A DNA stretch of 64,000 nucleotides from Haliotis asinina (taxonomy: Eukaryota; Mollusca; Gastropoda; Lepetellida; Haliotidae). The stretch's first letter is position 1, and each line of letters starts with the position of its first letter. Made by a program: the position numbers and the translations under genes. The stretch spans positions 51,252,753-51,316,752 of the forward strand of contig NC_090281.1 of assembly GCF_037392515.1 (NCBI RefSeq). The letters are read 5' to 3'. This document shows, one piece after another, positions 47,742 through 58,719 of the stretch. Below the pieces are notes generated by a model, which was not told the DNA's origin, made no database searches, and was given only the letters and a program-made list of their open reading frames with translations.

Positions 47742-48360
47742 AGTTGGTCATAAAATGTAGTTTGAAGTATCTAGTGCATTTTCAAGCGTGGAACTTTTCG
47801 CGTGTCTCTTATCACAAACTGGTTATAAAATGTAGTGTGATGCATCTAGTACATTGTCAAGCGTGGAACTTTTCGCGTGTCTCTTATCACAAGCTGGTTA
47901 TAAAATGTACTTTGATGTATCTAGCACATTGTCAAGCGTGGAACTTTTCGGGTGTCTCTTATCACAAGCTGGTTATAAAATGTACTTTGATGTATCTAGT
48001 ACATTGTCAAGCGTGGAACTTTTCGGGTGTCTCTTATCACAAGCTGGTTATAAAATGTAGTGTGATGCATCTAGTACATTGTCAAGCGTGGAACTTTTCG
48101 GGTGTCTCTTATCACAAACTGGTTATAAAATGTAGTTTGATGTATCTAGTACATTGTCAAGCGTGGAACTTTTCGGGTGTCTCTTATCACAAACTGGTTA
48201 TAAAATGTAGTTTGATGCATCTAGTACATTGTCAAGCGTGGAACTTTTCGGGTGTCTCTTATCACAAACTGGTTATAAAATGTAGTTTGATGTATCTAGC
48301 ACATTGTCAAGCCTGGAACTTTTCTCGTATCTCTTATCACAAGTTTATTATAAGGACGTT
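47742..48360. repeat. Tandem array, exact 75-bp unit, about 8 copies
   Basis: The motif GCGTGGAACTTTTCG occurs at 47786, 47861, 47936, 48011, 48086, 48161, 48236 and, as GCCTGG, at 48311. The spacing is exactly 75 bp with no insertion or deletion. Units include GTTATAAAATGTAG, also found in the adjoining array to the left. The unit is 25 codons long, so a plus-strand frame (47615-48400, ATG start, 261 codons) remains open throughout. The differences between copies mostly change amino acids (Ser/Thr, Leu/Val, Tyr/His, Val/Ala, Gly/Arg), which argues against a protein under constraint. Confidence 0.95.
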
Positions 48361-48369
48361 GAGAAATGC

Positions 48370-48965
48370 AGAAGTAGGCAGTCCTATAGACACCAGGTGA
48401 CTCTTAAGGGTTTTCTCGCTTCTATTTATACCATTTTGTTAGCTGTATGTGGGTTAACTTCTAGACGTTTTACTGTCTCAGGAGTTCCTTGTGGCAGGCT
48501 GGTTATAACATATGGGTTCTTGTTTTTCCAACTAATCAAATATCAGTGGTCAGTGTGACGCATGAATCATGAATAGATCAACTTCTGCCATGTAGTGCAA
48601 TGCTAAGATTCTAACCGTCTGGGGTCTATAACATGTAATGCAATATGAAGCTTCTGTCGCGTTAGCTTTTGGCATAATCAACAATCTGTTACCTTTCCTG
48701 TACAGAAACTTGTCAGATGTCATTTCCCCCGGTAACGACTACAGCATGCAGACTAGTCTGTCATACAGATCCTGAAACAAACATAGATAGATCATGCAAG
48801 TCTAGAATATGTGGCAATGAAGAAAGTATCTGGGTTCCTTTCTATTATATTTTACAAGTTTGTGTTAGTTTGTGTAGCTATGTTGATGATTCTACCAATA
48901 TTTTCTGTTGCCAGGAGCATATGGATGTTCTAATGTTGCACTTTGAACATTATTCCTGAAAGTTA
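48370..48965. other. Array tail and intergenic DNA
   Basis: Decayed echoes of the preceding units (GGCTGGTTATAACATATGG near 48497, CTATAACATGTAATGCAATA near 48627), then unique DNA. An 80-codon frame at 48717-48959 is unrecognised. Confidence 0.4.
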
Positions 48966-48969
48966 TTTT

Positions 48970-49245
48970 CTGAGTGAGTGAAAGTGTTTAGTTTTTATGC
49001 CGCACTCAACAATATTCCTGCTATATGGCGGCGGTCTGTAAATAATCGAGTCTGAACCAGACAGTCCAGTGATCATCAGCATGAGCATCGATCTGCGCAA
49101 TTGGGAACCGATGACATGTGTCAACCACGTCAGCGAGTCTCACCACCCGATCCCGTTAGTCGCCTTTTCCGACATGCATAGTCGCCTTTTATGGCAAACA
49201 TGGGTTGCTGAAGGCCTTTTCTACCCCGGACCTTCACAGGTCAGT
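48970..49245 (+). repeat. Abalone-type interspersed element, family 1, copy 1
   Basis: Full-length-looking copy. GAGTGAGTGAAAGTGTTTAG leads to a head TATGCCGCACTCAACAATAT, then TGGCGGCGGTCTGTAAATAA, GAGCATCGATCTGCGCAATT, GGGAACCGATGACATGTGTC, CCCGATCCCGTTAGTCGCC and an end CCGGACCTTCACAGG. I recall this sequence as very common in Haliotis DNA. It has no protein-coding capacity of its own. Frames crossing it give an artefactual SIDLRNWEPMTC peptide. Confidence 0.88.
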
Positions 49246-49249
49246 TTTT

Positions 49250-50249
49250 CTCTGAACCAGTGTGTATCAAAATCGTTGCACTTGTACTCAGCAGATGCAG
49301 TTCAGACTTCATATATTTTTAAGTTCTACAAAAGGACTGGATGCTCAAAAATCTAGCTAGATTTCAAATCTGGCTGAGATGTAGATCACAGCATTGACCT
49401 TGGTGATAATGTTAGCGCTTTAACCATACACAAGTTGTCTATAGAAGTTAGGGTACAGAAATACATTACTGTTTGTTCACATCTCAACGTGCCATGGTAC
49501 GGGGACTATTGAACGGTATCAAGCAACATAACTGTACTTGTTCAAGACACTTGTGTGAGTAAGGGGTGGTGGCATTATGATTGCCAGTGCTGATTCTGAT
49601 CGATGTTCATCATTATATTGAATCAAGACTGTATGTATATTCTCCGGCGTTAATGCACAATATTTCTTTTCCTAAGTGGCTTAATGCAATACACAAGTTG
49701 TGTAAGTTCACGTGGTAAAGTATACCCTGTCGAAATTCCACTTGCTACATTTGACGGACGTTGCTCAGGAAGTCGTTATGAGTATATTTTGGTTTTACGT
49801 GTTTCCACATGGTTCAGCAATGCGCGTGTTTTCCTGTGTAAGTGTGATCTGTGTTAACTGCAATCTTATTCACAATTTCAGATACTTCACAACGTGATAC
49901 AAGGGTTCATTTTATCAAGAAGCCTTAAATGGACTCCTTGATTTATTCAAGTTCACTACATCGAATACGGCTCCAACAAGTCAGGGAACAAGATCCACGT
50001 TCAACGGATACTGACACAGTAAAGTGACGCTATGCTTTAATTACCCTTCACATCGCCCTAGATCACTCAGAAATTCTATTGTAATGAGAAAAGCAAGGTG
50101 TTCTGCTCTCTAGACATTATTCAGATTGAAAAGATGTCTCATAAGTAAACGTGCCATATATGTCCGTTTAGAGACCATGACAGGCCAGACGGGTTGGAAT
50201 CATTTTAACGCGAAATCCCTTCTGTGTTTCATTTATGTTCACTATGGTG
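49250..50249. other. Intergenic, no recognisable gene
   Basis: Unique-looking DNA between two family 1 copies. Only short unrecognised frames. Confidence 0.4.
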
Positions 50250-50260
50250 CTGAATGGATT

Positions 50261-50506
50261 TGTACCCGTTAAGGTCCGGGTTAGAACATTGGCCTTCAGT
50301 AAGCCATGCCTGTCGTAAGAGGCGACTAACGGGATCGGGTGATCTTGGTGATCTTGACTTGGTTGACATGTCATCGGTTCCCATCTGCGCAGATCGATGC
50401 TCACGATGTTGATCACTGGATTGTTTGAGCCAGACTCGATTATTTACAGACCGCTGCCATATAGCTGGAATATTGCTGAGTGCTGAAAGCTAAACTCACG
50501 TGCTCA
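50261..50506 (-). repeat. Family 1 interspersed element, copy 2, with target-site duplication
   Basis: Minus-strand copy of the same element. It is flanked by an exact 11-bp direct repeat CTGAATGGATT at 50250-50260 and 50507-50517, which fixes the element at 246 bp. There is no poly(A) tail at either end. An 11-bp duplication shows integration by a cut-and-insert mechanism. Its length fits LINE-mediated retroposition better than most classical DNA-transposon families. Confidence 0.9.
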
Positions 50507-50519
50507 CTGAATGGATTGC

Positions 50520-53500
50520 TATATGCTACATATTAGTGGGTGTAGACGTTGTGCATTCACTTCATACACATGCCAATACGTGTACAAAGATGTAGTTTTA
50601 ACTCAAGGTAACCTCGAAACAGTGTTACTTTTATTTGCCAGTTGGCTATCGGGACCTGGTGTCGCCTGCAGGCTTTAAACCCTGCAGGTCATGAATGAAA
50701 TCTGCAGATCCATTTTGTTACAATCAAACCAATTAAAAACAAAACAGACTTCACTGTCACACTATTTCTGCAAAAGCAATAAGTGAAACCTAAGGCGCAG
50801 AGAGAAGTTTATATTTGTTGAAGACTGGTGTTTAAATTCTGATGCAAAAAGCACTGAAAGCAGTGACACAGTAACATGAAGGATGCTTCTCGAACATCAA
50901 TAAAGAAAAAAAACTATGGGAAAGATTCTAGCTGACAAACATAATGACAGATAATTTAGTGATGGCCGCAAAATGCCTGCAAATATCTGAAACTGACGGC
51001 CCGACACATTAACAGCCGGCGGTGGGCCTCCGGGCTGGAATTTGTTTCGAACGCTGCCTCGAAACATCTTCAGTTCTCTCATATGTTATGGTCTAAAGAC
51101 ATATGAAACACTGCATTCACTCTACATATTCAAACAAAGGCTGAATCGGGATCGATATATTTCTGCTTTCACATCTTGTACAGATATTCCGGACCCAGTT
51201 CCAAACACTTTCACACAATTCACGTAATTTTACCATCAGATCCGCCACAGAAATAATGGTTACAATCCGTCGCATCGAGCCTGACACGTCCCGTTACTGC
51301 TGTTAACAGCGAACACCATCAGCGTCACAAGTGCGCACGACCACCGCCAACGTTGCAGAACTCGCCACACCATGTTACGTGTATGATATTCATCAGACAA
51401 GGTCGGAGGCTGATGTAAAAGCGCTCTATGTAACCGCCCACTTATTAAGCAAGCGATCAGATGTTAAATAGCGACCTTTTAGCCCCGCATGGAAACAATA
51501 ACGATACACAGGCGACAGGTAATATACGTAACTTGATGCAACATGGCGGCCGTATTGTTTACGCCACAGGGTCAAGAGGGTGCGCTGCGCGCTGTGAGGA
51601 GCTTGCACTGGGCGGGTTCCACTTGATAATTTGTAGTAATGTTTACGTCTTTGTGCGTTTTAGAATTTGATATACTGCATAATGGATTTATACGGGCTGT
51701 GGGTGAGTTTAAAGTTCAGCTGGGTCAACATATTTTTCTCTGCTAAAAGCAAATTTGTCCACGGAGTAGAATCATGCACAGTGTGTGTCCGTGAACTTAT
51801 TCCATTAATCAATACAACTACCGAAAGGTCATTATATTTTAGGTGCACTTTCAAGGTAACTTTATTTAAAACGTAATCGAAGAAACAAAACCGTCCGATG
51901 TTTTAATGATGCAGGTAAACAGAGATTATGTCGTGGTTGCTCTCTCACAGGATATACTTGGAATTCGAAAAACAAAAAAGTGCTGTCATCACCGTTTTAA
52001 CATGATTCATAACACACGTGTATCATAGTAAAATTTAAAAACAATGCCTTGTGAATGTGGCATGACTTTGTGACTTTCATCAATTTATTTCACCACATAA
52101 AAGGCAGTCGAGAATATTTGCTCAACATTGTTATAAATGTAAACTTTATGTGGAGTTTTTTGGTCATTACATTTCCTTCAATAACCGGTATTGCCAATGA
52201 TTGCCGAACTATTTGCGAAGAAAAGCAACTATTTCGTCCATGGTACTGCGAGCGATTGGTAAAAACATTTAAGTTAATCGCTTTACGATTCAGGAGTCAA
52301 ACTGAATATATATTGAATCCGTATTTCATAGTTTCTGTTTGACAAGAGACGTACGTTATAACGAACGTGGAACAAGAAACACTCAGACTGTAAGGCGCCA
52401 GATATTGCACCACATGCAGCTAACCCTATGTTATAATGAACCCTTTCCACGCCCACTAGAAAATAAGAGTCGATTGTACACTTGTAACTGCATGATGAGG
52501 ATGAGTTTGTTTCGTGTTTGTTTCAGCAGTATGACAGCTGTACTATGTTGTTTGTAAAGAAATCGGGTCTCGACTTTAGTTAGTTTTAATGTTATTTTCG
52601 ATAAATGCTATAAAACCATTTCAACAAATGGTTTTTTTAATGATTATACACTCAACGTGTCTCTCCAATAAGCCAATAAGCACGGTTTATAATTTAACTG
52701 GAAATCTTTACTTCTACAAAATATTTCTCTCCGACGTTTTTGGACAATGCTCACACGTAGTATATTTCTCGTATCATGTCATCACGAATAATGTTTCCAA
52801 AGTTTCTCCAGCGAAATGTTATTGCCGTTGGCTGCTCCCGAGATACGTTTAATATTTTCCATCAACCCTAGTGACACTTTCTGACATCCTAGGCCTGTGA
52901 CCACACCACAAACAATTTTTTCTACATATTGTTAAAGTTGTTCTGCAAAAAAATCCATTACTCCGTCACAATTGGCTCCAATGTCGCACGAACATAAACA
53001 GTGTTATAAAATGATGATTATGTAGGCGGACATATTGATGTTTCTGTACGGCTTTGTGTCGAGCATGAAAGGTTATTCCGGAGCAAATCACTCCAAACAC
53101 AAATGGACAAAAAACAATATAAAACTGTAATGCAATAATACTATCAATTAAAGTCTTCATTTTAGGATCTTTAGTAGGCATTTTGAACCAATAAAGTAGT
53201 TTATCGAGCTTGCAACAGCTCGTGTTGATTGCTGAACTCAACATGTAATTCTGTCCTTTATTGTATGGATTTATTTCAGATTTACGTTTTGACTGAAACG
53301 ATTTGGTTTACCGAGAAACACGGGGCTGAAAGCCTTCAGCGGCAACACGTGTGTTGTGGTTTATTATGGGGAGTTTAACAAACAATTTGGAAAAATGCTC
53401 GAAGCCTTAGTTCTGTAGTATTGTGCTCTGTACCACACAGAAGACACGCGAACTTTGTACGTCACGTGTAGGGTTACGTCATGAAGCATGTCACCTGAAT

Positions 53501-53930
53501 GTTATGTAGACGTTTTCTGACTGCTCATATTTACATCTTAACATGCTTAATCTGGAATTATCCGTGATGCGTCTTGTGTTCCGGCAGGTAGCTAGGAAGG
53601 GCCCTCAAAATAAGTCACTGTCTCCTTAAATCAACACAAGTCACACTTGGTTATCTCACGATCTGTTTCATCACACCCAGATTACACTGTAAGTGCCATT
53701 TGTCGTCTCTCAGATTGTGGTTATTATGTAATGTTACGTCAATTTCTCACTTTTTAAACAACATTCAAAGACTATAAAATGACAATGACCTTTTAATAAG
53801 GGTTATGGTTGCTACACAGTATATATATTTTTAAATTTGCTGTTTTTTTTTAAAAACTTAATAATTCAGAGATGCTTCAGTGCACAAAGGGGCTAACATA
53901 AAAGAATACAGGTAGAGCAAATTACCACCG
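50520..53930. other. Intergenic, no recognisable gene
   Basis: Mixed DNA with several ATG-started frames of 60-95 codons (for example 52055-52342 plus and 52966-53244 minus, the latter with a hydrophobic segment FYIVFCPFVFGVICSGITF). None matches a family that I know. 51000-51060 and 51480-51620 are GC-richer. No splice-consistent gene could be assembled. Confidence 0.35.
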
Positions 53931-56900
53931 TTTTACTAGACCACCTTACTGACTAGACCACCTTACTGACTAGACCACCTTACTGACTAGACTACCTTAC
54001 TGACTAGACCACCTTACTGTCTAGACTACCTTACTGACTAGACCACCTTACTGACTAGACCACCTTACTGACTAGACTACCTTACTGACTAGACCACCTG
54101 ACTAGACCACCTTACTGACTAGACCACCTTACTGTCTAGACTACCTTACTGACTAGACAACCTTACTGACTAGACCACCTGACTAGACCACCTTACTGTC
54201 TAGACCACCTTACTGACCAGACCACCTTACTGACTAGACTACCTCACTGACTAGACCACCTTACTGACTAGACTACCTCACTGACTAGACCACCTTAATG
54301 ACTAGACTACCTCACTGACTAGACCACCTTACTGACTAGACTACCTTACTGACTAGACCACCTTACTGACTAGACCACCTTACTGATTAGACCACCTTAC
54401 TGTCTAGACTACCTTACTGACTAGACCACCTCACTGACTAGACCACCTTACTGACTAGACTACCTCACCGACTAGACCACCTTACTGACTAGACTACCTC
54501 ACTGACTAGACCACCTTACTGACTAGACCACCTTACTGACTAGACCACCTTACTGACTAGACCACCTGACAAGACCACCTTACTGACTAGACCACCTTAC
54601 TGTCTAGACTACCTTACAGACTAGACCACCTTACTGACTAGACCACCTGACTAGACCACCTTACTGTCTAGACTACCTTACTGACTAGACCACCTTACTG
54701 ACTAGACCACCTGACTAGACCACCTTACTGTCTAGACTACCTTACTGACTAGACCACCTTACTGACTAGACCACCTGACTAGACCACCTTACTGTCTAGA
54801 CTACCTTACTGACTAGACCACCTTACTGACTAGACTACCTCACTGACTAGACCACCTTACTGACTAGACTACCTTACTGACTAGACCACCTTACTGACTA
54901 GACTACCTCACTGACTAGACCACCTTACTGTCTAGACTACCTTACTGACTAGACCACCTTACTGACTAGACCACCTGACTAGACCACCTTACTGTCTAGA
55001 CTACCTTACTGACTAGACCACCTTACTGACTAGACTACCTCACTGACTAGACCACCTTACTGACTAGACTACCTTACTGACTAGACCACCTTACTGACTA
55101 TACTACCTCACTGTCTAGACCACCTTACTGTCTAGACTACCTTACTGACTAAACCACCTTACTGTCTAGACTACCTTACTGACTAGACCACCTTACTGAC
55201 TAGACCACCTTACTGACTAGACCACCTTACTGACTAGACTACCTCACTGACTAGACCACCTTACTGACTAGACTACCTCACTGACTAGACCACCTTACTG
55301 ACTAGACTACCTTACTGACTAGACCACCTTACTGACTAGACCACTTGACTAGACCACCTTACTGACTAGACGACCTTACTGTCTAGACTACCTTACTGAC
55401 TAGACTACCTTACTGACTAGACTACCTTACTGACTAGACCACCTGACTAAACCACCTTACTGACTAGACCACCTGACTAGACCACCTTACTGACTAGACC
55501 ACCTGACTAGACCACCTTACTGACTAGACCACCTTACTGACTAGACCACCTGACTAGACCACCTCACTGACTAGACTACCTTACTGACTAGACCACCTCA
55601 CTGACTAGACCACCTGACTAGACCACCTTACTGACTAGACCACCTTACTGACTAGACTACCTCACTGACTAGACCACCTTACTGCCTAGACTACCTCACT
55701 GACTAGACCACCTTACTGACTAGACTACCTTACTGACTAGACCACCTTACTGACTAGACCACCTTACTGACTAGACCACCTGTCTAGACCACCTTACTGA
55801 CTAGACTACCTCACTGACTAGACCACCTTACTGACTAGACAACCTTACTGACTAGACCACTTGACTAGACCACCTTACTGACTAGACCACCTTACTGTCT
55901 AGACCACCTTACTGACTAGACCACCTAACTAGACCACCTTACTGACTAGACTACCTTACTGACTAGACCACCTTACTGACTAGACCACCTCACTGTCTAG
56001 ACCACCTTACTGTCTAGACTACCTTACTGACTAAACCACCTTACTGTCTAGACTACCTTACTGACTAGACCACCTTACTGACTAGACTACCTCACTGACT
56101 AGACCACCTTACTGACTAGACTACCTTACTGACTAGACCACCGTACTGACTAGACCACCTTACTGACTAGACCACCTTACTGTCTAGACTACCTTACTGA
56201 CTAGACCACCTTACTGACTAGACCTCCTTACTGACTAGACTACCTCACTGTGTAGACTACCTTACTGACTAGACCACCTCACTGTCTAGACCACCTTACT
56301 GACTAGACCACCTTACTGACTAGACCACCTTACTGACTAGACTACCTCACTGTCTAGACTACCTTACTGACTAGACCACCTCACTGTCTGGACTACGTCA
56401 CTGTCTAGACTACCTTACTGACTAGACCTCCTTACTGACTAGACTACCTCACTGTCTAGACTACCTTACTGACTAGACCTCCTTACTGACTAGACCACCT
56501 TACTGACGAGACTACTTCACTGTCTAGACCACCTTACTGACTACACCACCTCACTGTCTAGACCACCTTACTGACGAGACTACCTCACTGTCTAGACCAC
56601 CTTCCTGTCCAGACTACCTGACTGACCAGACCACCTCACTGTCTAGACTACCTTACTGACTACACCACCTCACTGTCTAGACCACCTCACTGTCCAGATT
56701 ACTTTACTGACTAGACCACCTCACTGTCTAGACTACCTTACTGTCTAGACCACCTCACTGTCTAGACCTCCTTACTGACTAGACCACCTTACTGACGAGA
56801 CTACCTCACTGTCTAGACCACCTCACTGTCCAGACTACCTTACTGACTACACCACCTCACTGTCTACACCACCTCACTGTCCAGATTACTTTACTGACTA

Positions 56901-58132
56901 GACCACCTCACTGTCTAGACTACCTTACTGTCTAGACCACCTTACTGTCTAGACCACCTGACTAGACCACCTCACTGTCTAGACTACCTTACTGTCTAGA
57001 CCACCTTACTGTCTAGACCACCTCACTGTCTAGACCACCTTGCTGTCTAGACTACCTTACTGACTAGACCACCTTGCTGACTAGACTACCTTACTGACTA
57101 CACCACCTCACTGTCTAGACCACCTCACTGTCCAGATTACTTTACTGACTAGACCACCTCACTGTCTAGACTACCTTACTGTCTAGACCACCTTACTGTC
57201 TAGACCACCTGACTAGACCACCTCACTGTCTAGACTACCTTACTGTCTAGACCACCTTACTGTCTAGACCACCTCACTGTCTAGACCACCTTACTGTCTA
57301 GACCACCTTTCTGTCTAGACTACCTTACTGACTAGACCACCTTACTGACTAGACCACCTCACTGTCTAGACCACCTTACTGACTAGACAACCTTACTGAC
57401 TAGACTACTTCACTGTCTAGACCACCTTACTGACTAGACTACCTTACTGACTAGACCTCATTGCTGACTAGACTACCTCACTGTCTAGACTACCTTACTG
57501 ACTAGACCACCTCACTGTCTAGACCACCTTACTGACTAGACCACCTTACTGACTAGACCACCTTACTGACTAGACTACCTCACTGTCTAGACTACCTTAC
57601 TGACTAGACCACCTCACTGTCTAGACTACCTTACTGTCTAGACTACCTTACTGACTAGACCTCCTTTCTGACTAGACTACCTCACTGTCTAGACTACCTT
57701 ACTGACTAGACCTCCTTACTGACTAGACCACCTTACTGACGAGACTACTTCACTGTCTAGACCACCTTACTGACTACACCACCTCACTGTCTAGACCACC
57801 TTACTGACTAGACTACCTCACTGTCTAGACTACCTTACTGACTAGACCACCTTACTGACTAGACCTCCTTACTGACTAGACCACCTTACTGACTAGACTA
57901 CCTGACTGACCAGACCACCTCACTGTCTAGACTACCTTACTGACTACACCACCTCACTGTCTAGACCACCTCACTGTCCAGATTACTTTACTGACTAGAC
58001 CTCCTCACTGTCTAGACTACCTTTCTGTCTAGACCACCTTACTGTCTAGACCACCTGACTAGACCACCTTACTGACTAGACTACCTTACTGACTAGACCA
58101 CCCTACTGACTAGATCACCTTACTGACTAGAC
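53931..58132. repeat. 4.2-kb minisatellite of 17-bp and 13-bp units
   Basis: Roughly 245 consecutive units of CTGACTAGACCACCTTA (17 bp), with scattered 13-bp units that lack CTTA. Variants: GACTAG or GTCTAG, CCACC or CTACC, TTA or TCA. Spacing stays in phase as combinations of 17 and 13 throughout. A 64-bp higher-order unit (13+17+17+17) repeats at 54641, 54705 and 54769. A 200-bp block (13+11x17) is duplicated at 54771 and 54971. Every frame on both strands is closed by stops, so the array cannot encode protein. Confidence 0.98.
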
Positions 58133-58460
58133 TACATCTCCATGTGGTACATAGCACTTGGAAGTACATATACAGGGAACATGGAAATGGCGTTCTACCA
58201 CATTGGCGCTTTCTTTCAAGGTTTTACATTTTGACGACCTAAAATTCGTTATTTAAACGCAACGCTTGCTGACTATGAAATGAAAATATTGTTCACTATT
58301 TGCATATTCATTTATTAATGTCAAACATGCAACCCAAGCTTCTTCAGTACCTGTCGATGAACAACCAACAGCTAGTATACAGTAGTTATAAGGCATGCCA
58401 TAATATGGTATGTCAGCAATTATTTGTATAGCCTGTAACATCCACTGATCCTAATAAGCT
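58133..58460. other. Intergenic, no recognisable gene
   Basis: Short unique stretch between the large minisatellite and a family 1 element. A small minus frame is unrecognised. Confidence 0.4.
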
Positions 58461-58464
58461 GGTT

Positions 58465-58715
58465 TTGCTTGCTTCTTGTTTTACCCCGCACTCAGCAATA
58501 TCCCAGCTATATAGCGGCGGTGTGTAAATAATCCAGTCTGGACTAGACAATCCAGTGATCAACAACATGAGCATCGATCTGCACAATTGGGAACCGATGA
58601 CATGTGTCAACCAAGTCAGCAAATCTGACCACCCGATCCCGTTAGTCGCCTTTTACGTCAAGCATGGGTCACTGAAGACCGATTCTAACCCGGGTCTCCA
58701 CTGGTCAGCTAATGA
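58465..58715 (+). repeat. Family 1 interspersed element, copy 3
   Basis: Head TACCCCGCACTCAGCAATAT, core CCAGTCTGGACTAGACAATC, body GGGAACCGATGACATGTGTC and CCCGATCCCGTTAGTCGCC, and end CCGGGTCTCCACTGG. It is slightly shortened before the end compared with copy 1, lacking the second GTCGCCTTTTATGGC segment. Confidence 0.88.
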
Positions 58716-58719
58716 GACA

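Noticed and set aside
51000..51230. Possible C-terminal fragment of a LINE reverse transcriptase (SLYIFKQRLNRD)
   Set aside because: The resemblance to the SLNTFKxRL-type end of such proteins is only a few residues, with no upstream polymerase motifs in either strand.
52966..53244. Possible GPCR or membrane-protein exon (hydrophobic run)
   Set aside because: Only one hydrophobic stretch and no family motif. AT-rich DNA commonly translates to Phe/Ile/Leu runs.
53931..58132. CRISPR-like array
   Set aside because: Units are contiguous and have no unique spacers, in a eukaryotic context. It is a minisatellite.
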